64,000 bases of DNA from contig CM045733.1 of assembly GCA_024760905.1 (NCBI GenBank), forward strand, positions 18,933,501 through 18,997,500, in the 5' to 3' direction. The stretch comes from Plotosus lineatus. Lineage: Eukaryota > Chordata > Actinopteri > Siluriformes > Plotosidae. The notes beneath the pieces were generated by a model. That model made no database searches. It was not told where the DNA came from and saw only the letters and a program-made list of their open reading frames with translations. Position numbers and translations under genes: made by a program. Below are positions 48,000 to 58,724 of the stretch, piece after piece (the first letter of the stretch is position 1; each line of letters opens with the position of its first letter).

Positions 48000-49730
48000 A
48001 CCCAGCTGTTTGCATGCGATTGAAAATAAGCATTAATTTGTGTGTGTGTATATGAGTTTTTCTTTTCCCCTAATGGCAGCTAGGGCTAAGTCACAGCTTG
48101 TTAACTTGGCATGCAAAAACATAGCCCAATTACTAAGGTATGTTTTTGTTTTGTTATATATAGACAGTATGAATATTGCATCATGGAAGGTAACGAGTTG
48201 TGAGTATGAGCTTCTCTATAGGCTTCTGTTTCTGGAGTGTCTCTAAATGCCAGTGAAAGCATAAAAGCCAATGAGCAAATGCCAGTGCTTAAGCACACAC
48301 TGCAGACCTCTTGTAGCATGGCCTTTTGAACCAATGCTGTTTTGAGTTTTCAGTTCAGTTAATTAAACACCCGAGTCCAACAAGCCCTCTCATAATGAAA
48401 AGCAGACACATTCAGCCGGAGTCACCATCACTAAAACCAACAATAAACTCTAGTCCCTCTGATCTTTTGCTGAAAGGTGCTTTCCGGACCTTTCTGCAGT
48501 AAAGTGTCACTTTAATTAAAGCTTTTAGCAGCTGGATGACAATGTTTTTATTGTGGTGGGTCATAAAGGTCGAGGAGGCTCTGATGCCCATCCCAGCATG
48601 ACATTGAGCTGTTCCAGCTAATATAAAACAAGTGACGGTCCTTAAACAGAATGTTTAAGGTACTGTTGTGCATATAGAACTCAGTTAAGCCTATGATAGT
48701 GGGTGGAGAAGTGTGTGTGTGTGTGTAAGGGAGTAAGTGAGTGAGAGACAGAGTGAGCAAGAGACAGAGAGGGTGGATCTGTTTGTCCTTGCATGTGCCT
48801 GGCAGCTTGTTTTTCCCACTCTTCTTCGCTGCAGGTGCAGCCCGCAGCTGCAACGCTGCCACGTACGCCAGCAGCATGAATCATTTCCCCTTCTTTCAGA
48901 GCAGCATAATAAAAGCATATGGATGACATGAAAGCAAAGGGTGGGGGCCATGTTTAATCTGGACCATGACCCCATATGCTGAGTCTTTAAAAAAAAAAAA
49001 AAAAAAAAAGAAAAGAAAAAAAGTAAGTCATGTGCTGTAAAGGTAAAAGTAGATGGTACCTAAAATCACTTTCAGTGTTTACTGATAGGTTAATAAAATT
49101 TGTTGGTGTTCCTGAATCATCTCGGGCTCTAATCGCTGTCATATTGTCCATAAATTGAGACTCATGGCCCACACATAACCAAAGTGATAAAAAAAAACAA
49201 AAAAAAAACAATATAAATAAGCAAAAGATCGACAACTAGACATGGGCCACACACATAGCGCAAATGAATGAGTCAGCACAGTGCATAGATGTAGCTGGAT
49301 TTTTCTTTCCTTCCTTTTGTGTCAGAAGGTTTTTTTCTTTTCTTAACCCTGTATAGGAAAATGTTAACCAGAGCTACAAAAAATATATAATCCAATTATG
49401 AGAGCAGTGAGATCTAAATATGGAATATATTTAGTAACATAATTTAAACATTTCACACACATGCCTGTGCGTGAATGCAGATGGGTTTGTAACTGAATTT
49501 TTAACCACATATTTCCATTTCACACATACAAATTAGCACACACACCTTATTAAATGGACTGTGTACGACTACAGGGATATCCTGTGGCATTTAAAGTCAT
49601 TTATACAGTATAAACCTGTGAGAGGATTCTTTCACTCTTCCTGGCTGAGGGATTGTCAGTGTATTATAGAGTGAATACTGTACTGTTCTACTACTACTAA
49701 TAATAATAATAATAATTCACAATACAGGGA
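48000..49730. other. Unassigned, mostly unique stretch
   Basis: No gene recognised. It is relatively free of SINEs. A-rich runs lie at 48989-49020 and 49190-49211. Confidence 0.5.
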
Positions 49731-49734
49731 TCCC

Positions 49735-50181
49735 TCACTTTCCACGGTTAATTTGTTATGAGATCCCCCCCAACCACCAAATTCCACAAAGTGGGATCAC
49801 CCCCCAACCCCCCCAAGTGACATATACGTACATGTATATGTGTATGTAATATCAATAAATACATATTCAATGCTATATATGCTTATAATAACAATTAAAC
49901 ATTCAAAAATAATGCATAAGATGTAAATAAACTATAAATACACACATACAGACGCACAATTGTGCACCTCACAAACATATAACTAATTTTGATGGGAAGT
50001 TTTGGGTTATTTTTTCTTTTGTGTTTGTTTAATTGGCCGTGTTTTTGCAGCCTTTTCCTTATCTTTTCTCCCTGTTCGTCCATAATTTCCTTATTTTTTT
50101 AATTTGATGAATATTTAAAAAAAAAACCTGCGATGCATTGAAGCCACTTGAATTGAACTGCAAAGTAGCGAGGAATCTCTG
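49735..50181 (-). mobile_element. Tigger-D copy
   Basis: Ends CAGGGATCCCTCACTTTCCA and GCGAGGAATCTCTG are flanked by TA. The family microsatellite has shrunk to a few CA units here. Confidence 0.85.
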
Positions 50182-50197
50182 TAATTCAAATACTGCA

Positions 50198-50310
50198 ATG
50201 GCATGGCGAGCTGTCCAGGGTGTACCCTGCCCTAGACCAGAATCAGTCGAGATGGGCACCAGCCTCCCCTTGACCTTTATTAGGATTAAGCGGTTCAGAA
50301 AATGAATGAA
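50198..50310 (+). mobile_element. SINE-A1 tail only
   Basis: TGGCATGGCGAGCTGTCCAG to TTAGGATTAAGCGGTTCAG with ATGA repeats; a 5'-truncated copy. Confidence 0.7.
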
Positions 50311-50784
50311 TGAATGAATAATTCAATTATTCTAATAAATGAATTTGGGGAAACATTTTCCCTCGATCAACAGTAATAGCACAGAAGATGAACTCTGAAC
50401 TGAAATCAGCTTGGCTGTGAACAGCGTCAGTTATAAAATAGCACTTCTTTAAACATTTAACTGGTTATAGTATTAACTTGTTAAATGTATAGCCCTGCTA
50501 TACAAGACTGCTATTTATACTTGTATACTGTTTTAAGGAGGAAACCAAGTGGGCTTTTGAAAACTGAAGACAACATGTCTTCATATTTCCTAATTAGTAC
50601 CTTGAACACGTGGAGGTTAAACATTTTGTAATTCAAAGCTTTGACTTCCCACTTTGGAGAAAATTGAAGGTAGTGTAAATCTCACTAGAAGAGAAGAAGG
50701 GCGGGGCATTTGAGTGGTGAAAATGCAGTGCTTTATTTCTCCTTTCATTTTTATAATTAGTGTGATTAAGAGTTGGGCGCCATT

Positions 50785-50952
50785 GTAGTATAGTATAGTG
50801 GTTAGCATGTCTGTCTCACAATAAAAGGGTTCTGGGTTTGGGTTTTGGGTTCTGTGTGACGTTTGAATGTTCACCCTGCACTTGTTGGGTTTCCTTCCAC
50901 AGTCCAAAGACATTCTGTTGGATGTTACAAATTGCCCCGGGTGTGAGTGTGT

Positions 50953-50988
<36 letters not shown>

Positions 50989-51085
50989 TGACCTGTGATG
51001 GTCTATCGAGCTACTCAGGGTGTACACCACCCTCACTTATTATCAGCTACAGCCACCCCATGACCTTACTAGTAGGGTTAAGTAG
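50785..51085 (+). mobile_element. SINE-C with internal (GT)n
   Basis: GTATAGTGGTTAGCATGTC head, CCACAGTCCAAAGACATTC, GT run (50945-50988), tail GTAGGGTTAAGTAGTTCTG. Confidence 0.65.
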
Positions 51086-51089
51086 TTCT

Positions 51090-52100
51090 GTAAATGAATG
51101 AGCGAATGATCTACAGTTGGCACAGAGTTCTCTGTCCTGTGTTGATTAATATATGTACAGATACTACAGATCGGTATCTGTGGATGCTAATGTTTCATTA
51201 TCTGATTTGAGCCTGTGAATGAAGATATGATGCAATAATAGTAAATTGCCCGACAACCAAGAATTTTTAAGAGTGCAACCTGTTACGATATAGTGAGATA
51301 TAAGTTTCCTAACTGGAACCAGACGCTCAAAGTCTTGTGGGCAACATGCTTAAGAAAACACTCAGGTTCATCAGAGCTATCAGTCACTCATTACTCCTAT
51401 TTCCTTGTCAGTGCAAGTCTTTTCCCTTAGTGGTCCTGTTTGCTTTCTCTTGTTACAAGTTCCACATGTGTTTCATCCATCTGTGTTGCTATCGAAGTGA
51501 ACAATGATGGGTTTTCCACAGTGTTGAAAGTGTTCTATGATTTCTAACACTTGTCTTATTAAGCATAAGTCCCAGACATTGGTACCAGTAACAGAGTTAT
51601 ACGCTGGTGCCTGGTGAACATCTGAATTAAATAAAAGATAACTGATTGTTCGGACCCCTGTTGTTTCTTTGTGAAGAGATGTGTCCATACCTTGACAACT
51701 GTATATACATGCATGCAATGCCCGTATTCCAAACAAAATCAGCCATATACCACATGACTCATATCACCTTGCTTTTCTATTGCACTCACAGTTAACGGCT
51801 GTCAGGGAAATAACAATGAAGGACACATCAATACTGATACTGGTATCAGTATAATCTCTCATATGAACTAGTAACATTAAGATGTATTTCACAATTATTG
51901 ATGGCAATAAGATAAACTGCGTTTTGAGAAAATATGAGGAGTGATTCCTGTTACAGTACAAGTAACTACAGTACAGGTAACCTGATAAAAACATCCTATG
52001 GCATTAAAACTGAAATAGGATAGAGATTATATTTAATCGAGAACGTGAGTGTGGCTGAACTAAGTGTGCAGAGCAGTATCAACAAGCGTGGTCATGAAGA
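51090..52100. other. Unassigned stretch
   Basis: One minus-strand frame (51736-51473) ends with EIIEHFQHCGKPIIVHFDSN, protein-like but unrecognised. No splice or repeat context supports it. Confidence 0.35.
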
Positions 52101-52104
52101 ATTG

Positions 52105-52675
52105 GCCCTAATAAGAGTCGTAGGAAGGCTAACGCCCATCTTAGTCAACTCTGGGCCCAGGGCGGGGTACACCCTGGACAGCTATCCAGGCCACTGCAGG
52201 GCCTTGCAGTTCTTTTTTTAATCTTTTGTTTATTTTGCTCTCCAGGATGTACACTTTGCAAGTGAAGAATCAATTCCCAGTATCCTCATATATAATGACC
52301 ACATTTACCAATACGTACAACTTTCCATATTCAGGTAGTCTGCCTTTATGCATGGCTCATGGCAGCAAACTACATAAATACTTATTTCATACTCTCAAGA
52401 ATTTGCTGAACTGCTTAATCCTACTAGTGTTGCAAGAATCTCAGCCGACGCCCTGAACAGCATCTCAGGCCATTGCAAGGCAACACACACAACCATTCAC
52501 ACTGACATCCTCACTTAGAAGTAATTTGGAACAGTATTCTGCAGCTTTAGACTGTGGGAGGTAACTGGAGAATATGAAAACCCCACACAGAAGAACCCAA
52601 GCCTGAGACACAAGCGCGGGACATTCTTGCTGTGAGGCGGACATGCTAATGACTACGCCGCTGTGCCACTCTCAT
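52105..52675 (-). mobile_element. SINE fragments (A1-like tail and SINE-C)
   Basis: 52105-52205 has the GGACAGCTATCCAGGCCA block of the A1 tail. 52425-52672 is a decayed SINE-C ending CTTGCTGTGAGGCGGACATG and GACTACGCCGCTGTGCC. Confidence 0.6.
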
Positions 52676-52754
52676 CTATAAACAGAATTAAATAAAAGGT
52701 TCCATCACACTGTTGATTGCTGGAAGAGGCCCATTCACTTATCAGGCATTTTAG

Positions 52755-52880
52755 GCAAGGTAAGTCTATTTGGCATTTTATTACTGGCCTACTGGCTCAA
52801 CAGGCCGGGGCTTATGCCTGGTTTCTATAGTATGAAGTGTCTAGGAGTTCAACTCCTCCTGGATGGGGCATTACCAGGCA
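52755..52880 (-). mobile_element. SINE-B fragment
   Basis: CTGGCTCAACAGGCCGGGGC and GGAGTTCAACTCCTCCTGG are the tail half of SINE-B in reverse. Confidence 0.65.
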
Positions 52881-53204
52881 TATTAAATAATCATGAATTA
52901 TGGTGTTATCTTTTGGAAATAATATGGAATTGGGTGCAATGTCTTCCTGAAACCATTTGCCTAATTCTGTATGACTGTCAATGACCACCACCATTGAGGT
53001 GTATTAGTAAACATCACCATATTTTATCGCTCTTGAAATTATATGCATTCTTCTGTTTCTTAAAATTTGATCTCGGTGACTTCTTCAGGAAACCTTCATA
53101 TTCGGTAAAAATGTACTGATAAGTCAAAGTGAAACACATAGGTTATTGGCAATAAAATGGAACCTTTAATACAAACTAATTTATTAATTAAATTATATTA
53201 GATT

Positions 53205-53445
53205 CAACCTTCCCCCAGTGCAGCTAACTGGGTTATCAAAGGCCGGCCATGTCTCTCATTGTCAATGGTGTGGGGCATGTAAAAGAACCATTGCTGAGTT
53301 TTGACAAGAATAGCTGCAAAGCCGTCAGCATGTTTCCGCCCTGCGATGGCCTGGCGAGCTGTCCAGGGTGTACTCTGCTTTTGCCCGGAGTTGGCTGGGA
53401 TGGGCGCCAGCCTAATTAGAATTAAGTAGTTACAGAAAATGAACT
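53205..53445 (+). mobile_element. SINE-A1, 5'-truncated
   Basis: Starts at CCCCAGTGCAGCTAACTGGG in the central block and runs to AATTAGAATTAAGTAGTTAC. Confidence 0.8.
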
Positions 53446-53449
53446 GAAT

Positions 53450-54110
53450 GATGAGATTCAACCTTATTGTGATTACACATGCATAAATACAGGGTAACGA
53501 AATACAGAAACACTATTGGTGAGTACCAATTGGTGGGCATAAAATCTCTTGAGAAAAAAAAACAAACTTTTGATGAACCCATTATAAAAATAATGGCTAT
53601 CGAGAAGGATTCCAAATTTCAGTGTGGATGGTCTATTTCTCGAAGCATAATTGTGTTGCCTGGGATTGAATTTATCTTAATCTCTCAGCAAACTGTTAGC
53701 CTTGCTGCTGATAGACAACAGTACATACCAAAGTAGAGCTGTTTATTTTAGTGAGTTGTTGTGTCTGTGACTCTCCCATCCATATTCAGGCATGTGATAA
53801 CACTGCAATTATTTATGTACAAGTATTTACTGAGATGGCTGTAGCTGGGATGATCTGGTAGCAAGGCCTAATGCCTTTGTTTCCTCCAAATACTCACCTC
53901 ATCCAAAGTGAAACACAAAAGGCCGGTTGGGTGATGTTGCTTACAGCTATTTTAAGGCCTAAAATAAATGGTAAGTCACTAATTTCAATTAAATTTGTTT
54001 TTTTCAATTCATTCAAATAAATTAGACACAATACTTTCACTGGCATGGAGAAAAATTGGGCAAAACAGAAAGGATAACATTACAATTTTTCACTTCCTGT
54101 TTATCTAAAA
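53450..54110. other. Unassigned stretch
   Basis: Short ORFs only, no family recognised, AT-rich. Confidence 0.4.
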
Positions 54111-54113
54111 GTA

Positions 54114-54253
<140 letters not shown>

Positions 54254-54309
54254 GATTTTCTGAGTGGATCCTTCCGTAGGAGAGTGCTCAATACTTTTTG
54301 GTAGAGCAA

Positions 54310-54503
54310 ATAACAAAAATAAAAGTACAGGACAAAGACTTTCTATTGAAACTCCATTTATCACTACAGATCTGTTTCGAGGGGTGGTGAACTTCCTCTA
54401 TAATCACCTGAAGAGAGAGGATGGTTTCACCACCCCTCGAAACAGATCTGTAGTGATAAATGGAGTTTCAATAGAAAGTCTTTGTCCTGTACTTTTATTT
54501 TTG

Positions 54504-54507
<4 letters not shown>
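54310..54507. repeat. Perfect 82-bp inverted repeat with 34-bp spacer
   Basis: Left arm 54310-54391 (begins ATAACAAAAATAAAAGTACA) and right arm 54426-54507 (ends TGTACTTTTATTTTTGTTAT) are reverse complements with no mismatch that I could find. The spacer contains CTCTATAATCACCTGAAGAG. AT runs lie on both sides. Confidence 0.93.

Positions 54508-54575
<68 letters not shown>
54508..54575. repeat. (AT)n microsatellite
   Basis: The AT run starts exactly where the right palindrome arm ends. Confidence 0.95.
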
Positions 54576-54582
<7 letters not shown>

Positions 54583-54589
54583 TACATAC

Positions 54590-55245
54590 AGAGATCCCTC
54601 ACTTTCCGCAGTTAATTGGGACCAAGATTCCCACGCAACCAACGATCTACGTGAAGTCGGATCACCCCTCCAACTGGCGTATACGTACATGTATATGTGT
54701 ATATAATGTCAATAAATGCATATTCAATGCTATAAATGCTTATAATAACAATTAAACATTAAAAAATAATGTATAAGATGTAAATAAAATGTAAATACAC
54801 ACACATACAGATCGCTGATCCAAAGGTTGGGGCTTCGAGTCCCACTCTCCACAGGGTTGTCACTGTCCCCCCCAGTGCGGCTAACTGAGTTATCAAAGGC
54901 GAGCCATGTCTCTGACTGTCTATGGCGAGAGGCATGTAAAAGAACCATTGCTGACTTTCGTAAAGAGTAGCTGCAAAGTCGTCAGCGTGTTTCTGTCCCT
55001 TGCTAAAAAGGGTTGTGACAAGAAGGGCATCGAACGTAAAAACCTCTGCCAAATCAAACATGCGAATCAAGATGATTTGCTGTGGCAACTCCCGAGTAAA
55101 AGGGAAAAAGCCGAAAGGAAGACAGACAGACAGATGCATGAGTGTACATACTGAGATTCCCACCTCACTACAATATAACTAGTTTTGATGGGAGTTTTGG
55201 GTTGTTTTTTGTTTTGTGTTGGTTTAGGGTTCTTTTTGCATAATT
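54590..55245 (-). mobile_element. Tigger-D copy interrupted by SINE-A2
   Basis: CAGAGATCCCTCACTTTCCG at the left; family sequence to AAATACACACACATACAG; SINE-A2; then CCCACCTCACTACAATATAA and TTTTGCATAATTGGCCTTG. The copy is cut where the LINE inserted. Confidence 0.8.
54813..55135 (+). mobile_element. SINE-A2, 5'-truncated in the head
   Basis: Starts at GATCGCTGATCCAAAGG (anticodon-arm region) and ends AAAGCCGAAAGGAAGACAG followed by AGAC units. Confidence 0.85.
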
Positions 55246-55531
55246 GGCCTTGTTCACCTTTTTTTTTTTTAAATGTGGCAGAAGTTTTACGCCGGATGCC
55301 CTTCCTGTCGCAACCCTCTGCATTTATCCGGGCTTGGGACCGGCATAAGGGGGAGAGACACTGGTTCGTGCAAAATTCATACCGGATCGGTCGAGGCCCG
55401 GGTTAACAACGACCGCCATCAGTGCCGTCAACCAACAGGGTGCTGATGGAAATTGGACTACTGTTGGTCGAAGACGTCGAAGAAGGAGAGGCGGGAGGCG
55501 TGTCCATAGGCAGAGAGAGAAGAGGAAATGT

Positions 55532-56282
55532 GTGAGCCTAGGACTGAGAGTAGGGACTTTGAATGTTGGAACTATGCAAGGAAAAGATAGGGAGCTGGCT
55601 GACATGATGCAGAGGAGGAAGGTGGACATACTGTGTGTTCAGGAGACAAGGTGGAAAGGTAGAAAGGCTAGAAGCTTAGGAGCAGGGTTTAAACTGTTTT
55701 ATCATGGTGTGGATGGGAAGAGAAATGGAGTAGGAGTCATCTTGAAGGAGGGGTTTGTCAGGAATGTTCTAGACGTGAAAAGAGTGTCAGACAGAGTGAT
55801 GAGTCTCAAGTTAGAAATTGAAGGCGTGATGGTCAATGTTGTTAGTGCTTATGCCCCACAGGCAGGATGTAAGCTAGAAGAGAAGGAGAGATTCTGGAGT
55901 GATTTAGATGAAGTGATGCAGAATACCCCAGAGGTGAAAGAGTGGTCATTGGAGCAGACTTCAATGGACATGTTGGTGCAGGCAACAGAGGGGACGAGGA
56001 AGTGATGGGCAGGTTTGGTATCCAGGACAGGAACACAGAAGGACAGATGTTGATCGATTTTGCAAAAAGGATGGAAATGGCTGTGGTGAATACTTTCTTC
56101 AAGAAGAAACAGAAGCATAGGGTGACTTATGAAAGCGGAGGTAAGAGCACACAGGTAGACTACATCTTGTGCAGGCGATGTAATTTGAAGGAAGTCAGTG
56201 ACTGCAAAGTAGTAGTTGGTGAGAGTGTTGCCAAACAGCATAGGATGGTGGTGTGCAGGATGACACTGATGGTGAGAAAAGT
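55532..56282 (+). pseudogene. LINE endonuclease domain (frameshifted)
   Basis: The APE-type endonuclease is read in two frames. First LRVGTLNVGTMQGKDREL, VDILCVQETRWKGRKARSLG (the N and E active-site region) and VSAYAPQAG. After a 1-bp shift near 55938, VIGADFNGHVGAGNRG (catalytic D-x-N), then VDYILCRR and a truncated C-terminal block with KQHRMVVCRMTL (the SDH-like region is QH here). It would nick the genomic target for target-primed reverse transcription. The frame is then cut by the SINE. Confidence 0.85.
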
Positions 56283-56621
56283 TCATCATTTTCTGTACCC
56301 GCTTAATCCTAATTTGGGTCGCGGGGAGGCTGGTGCCCATCCCAGCCAACTTCGAGCGAGGGCAGAGTACATCCTGGACAGCTCGCCAGGCCATCGCAGG
56401 GCGGAAACACGCTGACGGCTTTGCAGCCTACTCTTGTCGAAAGTCAGCAATGGTTCTTTTACATGCCTCACACCATAGACAGTGAGAGACATGGCCGGCC
56501 TTTGATAACCCAGTTAGCTCCACTGGGGGGGACAGTGACAACCTTGTGGAGAGTGGGACTCGAACCCCCAACCTTTGGATCAGCGATCCAGCACCCTATA
56601 CCACTAGACCACCACTGCCCC
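56283..56621 (-). mobile_element. SINE-A1 inserted in the LINE
   Basis: TGGTGAGAAAAGT flanks both ends (56270-56282 and 56622-56634), a perfect 13-bp duplication. Full head GGGGCAGTGGTGGTCTAGTG and GGGTTCGAGTCCC B box on the minus strand. Confidence 0.95.
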
Positions 56622-56634
56622 TGGTGAGAAAAGT

Positions 56635-57309
56635 GAAAAAGGCAAAGGCAGAGCAGAAGACAAAGTGGTGGAAGCTGAAAAAGGAAGAGTGTCGTGTTGT
56701 CTTCAAGGAGGAGTTGAAACAGGCTTTGGGTAGTCAGGACAACCACAGCCAATGTGATCAGGGAGACCGGTAGGAGAGTACTTGGTGTGTCCTCTGGAAG
56801 GAAAGTAGATAAGGAAACTTGGTGGTGGAATGAGGAAGTGCAGGAGTGTGTACAAAAGAAGAGGTTAGCCAAGAAGAAGTGGGACATTGACAGGACCGAA
56901 GAGAGTAAACAGGAGTACAGGGAGACACAGCGTAAGGCGAAGGTAGCAGTGTCAAAGGCCAAACAGAGGGTGTATGATGACTTGTATGATAGGTTGAACA
57001 GTAAGGAGGGAGAAAATGATCTATACAGGTTAGCACAGCAGAGAAATAGAGATGGGAAAGACATGCAGCAAGTTAGAGTGATAAAGGACAGAGAGGGAAA
57101 TGTATTGACTGATGACAGAAGTGTGCTGGGAAGATGGAAAGAGTACTTTGAAGAGCTGATGAATGAAGAAAATGAGAGAGAAAAAGAGTAGAAGGGGTGA
57201 CCGTTGAGGAGCAGGAAGTAGCAAAGATTAGTAAGGGAGAAGTGAGGAGGGCATTGAAGAGGATGAAGAGTGGAAAGGCAGTTGGCCCTGATGACATACC
57301 AGTTGAGGT
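56635..57309 (+). pseudogene. LINE linker region between endonuclease and reverse transcriptase
   Basis: Lys-rich segments VKKAKAEQKTKWWKLKKEE, TWWWNEEVQECVQKKRLAKK, YRLAQQRNRDGKD and VLGRWKEYFEELMNEENERE, then after a shift ALKRMKSGKAVGPDDIPVEV, the start of the polymerase fingers. Frame changes near 56750 and 57187. Confidence 0.8.
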
Positions 57310-58680
57310 ATGGAAGTGTCTAGGGAGGTAGCAGTAGATTTTCTGACAAGAATATTCAACAAGGTCTTAGAAAGTGAGCAGATGCCAGAGGAATGGAGGA
57401 GAAGTGTGCTTGTGCCCATTTTTAAGAACAAGGGAGATGTACAGAGTTGTGGCAACTACAGAGGGATAAAGTTGATGAGCCATACAATGAAGCTATGGGA
57501 AAGAATAGTGGAAGCAAGACTAAGGGCAGAGGTCAGCATTTGTGAACAACAGTTTGGTTTCATGCCCAGAAAGAGCACCACAGATGCAGTGTTTGCTTTG
57601 AGGATGTTAATAGAGAAGTACAGAGAAGGTCAGAGGGAGCTGCATTGTGCCTTTGTGGATCTGGAGAAAGCCTATGACAGGGTGCCGAGAGAAGAACTGT
57701 GGTATTGTATGAGGAAGTCTGGAGTGACAGAGAAGTATGTTAGAGTGGTGCAGGACATGTATAAGAGATGTAAAACAGTGGTGAGGTGTGCTGTTGGTGT
57801 GACAGAAGAGTTCAAGGTGGAGGTGGGACTGCATCAAGGGTCAGCTCTCAGCCCCTTCTTGTTTGCTATGGTGATGGACAGGCTAACAGACGAGGTTAGA
57901 CAAGAATCTCCATGGACTATGATGTTTGCAGATGACATCGTGATCTGTAGTGAGAGCAGAGACCAAGTGGAGGAAAATCTAGAGAGGTGGAGGTATGCCC
58001 TGGAAAGGAGGGGATTGAAGGTTAGTCCTAGTAAGACAGAATACATGTGTGTGAACGACAAGGACCCAAGAGGAACTTTGAGGTTACAGGGGGCAGAGAT
58101 AAAGAAGGTGGAGGATTTTAAGTACTTAGGCTCAACAATCCAGAGCAATGGAGAGTGGGGAAAAGAGGTGAAGAAACGCGTGCAGGCAGGTTGGAATGGA
58201 TGGAGAAAAGTGTCCGGTGTGATGTGTGATAGGAGAGTATCGGCAAGAATGAAGGGAAAAGTGTACAAGACGGTGGTGAGGCCAGCAATGTTGTATGGTT
58301 TAGAGACAGTGGCCCTGGGGAAAAGACAGGAGTCAGAGTTGGAGGTAGCAGAGATGAAAATGTTGAGGTTCTCTTTGGGAGTAACGAGGATGGATAGGAT
58401 CAGAAATGAGTACATCAGAGGGACAGCACATGTTAGATGTTTTGGAGACAAAGTCAGAGAGGCTAGATTGAGATGGTTTGGACATGTACAGAGGAGGGAT
58501 AGTGAGTATATTGGTCGTAGGATGCTGAGGTTGGAACTACCAGGCAAAAGGCCCAGAGGAAGACCAAAGAGAAGATTTATGGATGCGGTGAAGGCGGACA
58601 TGAAGGTCGTTGGAGTAAGAGTAGAAGATGCAGAGGACAGGGAGAGATGGAGGCAGATCATTTGCTGTGGCGACCCCTGA
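57310..58680 (+). CDS. LINE reverse transcriptase (open over 456 residues)
   Basis: The frame has WRRSVLVPIFKNKGD, NYRGIKLMSHTMKLWERIVE, QFGFMPRKSTTDAV, FVDLEKAYDRVPREELW (first catalytic Asp), QGSALSPFLFAMVMDRL and FADDIVICSES (catalytic DD, about residues 215-225), then a thumb and C-terminal extension with RRFMDAVKADMKVVGV and a final ICCGDP. All polymerase motifs are intact. The annotated ATG is only the first one in this frame; the true protein begins in the endonuclease. Close relatives are the truncated copies at 17571-18608 and 46515-46960. It could be transcribed but lacks a linked endonuclease. Confidence 0.85.
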   Translation: MEVSREVAVDFLTRIFNKVLESEQMPEEWRRSVLVPIFKNKGDVQSCGNYRGIKLMSHTMKLWERIVEARLRAEVSICEQQFGFMPRKSTTDAVFALRMLIEKYREGQRELHCAFVDLEKAYDRVPREELWYCMRKSGVTEKYVRVVQDMYKRCKTVVRCAVGVTEEFKVEVGLHQGSALSPFLFAMVMDRLTDEVRQESPWTMMFADDIVICSESRDQVEENLERWRYALERRGLKVSPSKTEYMCVNDKDPRGTLRLQGAEIKKVEDFKYLGSTIQSNGEWGKEVKKRVQAGWNGWRKVSGVMCDRRVSARMKGKVYKTVVRPAMLYGLETVALGKRQESELEVAEMKMLRFSLGVTRMDRIRNEYIRGTAHVRCFGDKVREARLRWFGHVQRRDSEYIGRRMLRLELPGKRPRGRPKRRFMDAVKADMKVVGVRVEDAEDRERWRQIICCGDP

Positions 58681-58724
58681 AGGGAACAGCCGAAAGGACA
58701 AGAAGAAGAGGCCTTGTTCACCTT

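Larger units (their letters stand above)
55261..58709 (+). mobile_element. RTE-like LINE, nearly full length, with nested SINE-A1
   Basis: A perfect 15-bp target duplication GGCCTTGTTCACCTT lies at 55246-55260 and 58710-58724. Order: 5' UTR with CATACCGGATCGGTCGAGG, endonuclease, SINE-A1 insertion (56283-56621), linker, reverse transcriptase, short 3' UTR GTGGCGACCCCTGAAGGGAA and AAG repeats. The single EN-RT protein plan, with no upstream gag-like ORF, fits the RTE clade. At least three frameshifts (near 55938, 57187 and 57330) and the SINE break the frame, so this copy is dead. Confidence 0.9.

Noticed and set aside
53479..53736. 85-residue plus-strand ORF
   Set aside because: No splice signals, family resemblance or repeat context was found; it is probably chance.
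56283..56621. tRNA gene in the SINE-A, SINE-B or SINE-C heads
   Set aside because: A and B boxes are present but no acceptor stem closes and the heads continue into SINE bodies, so none is annotated as a tRNA gene.
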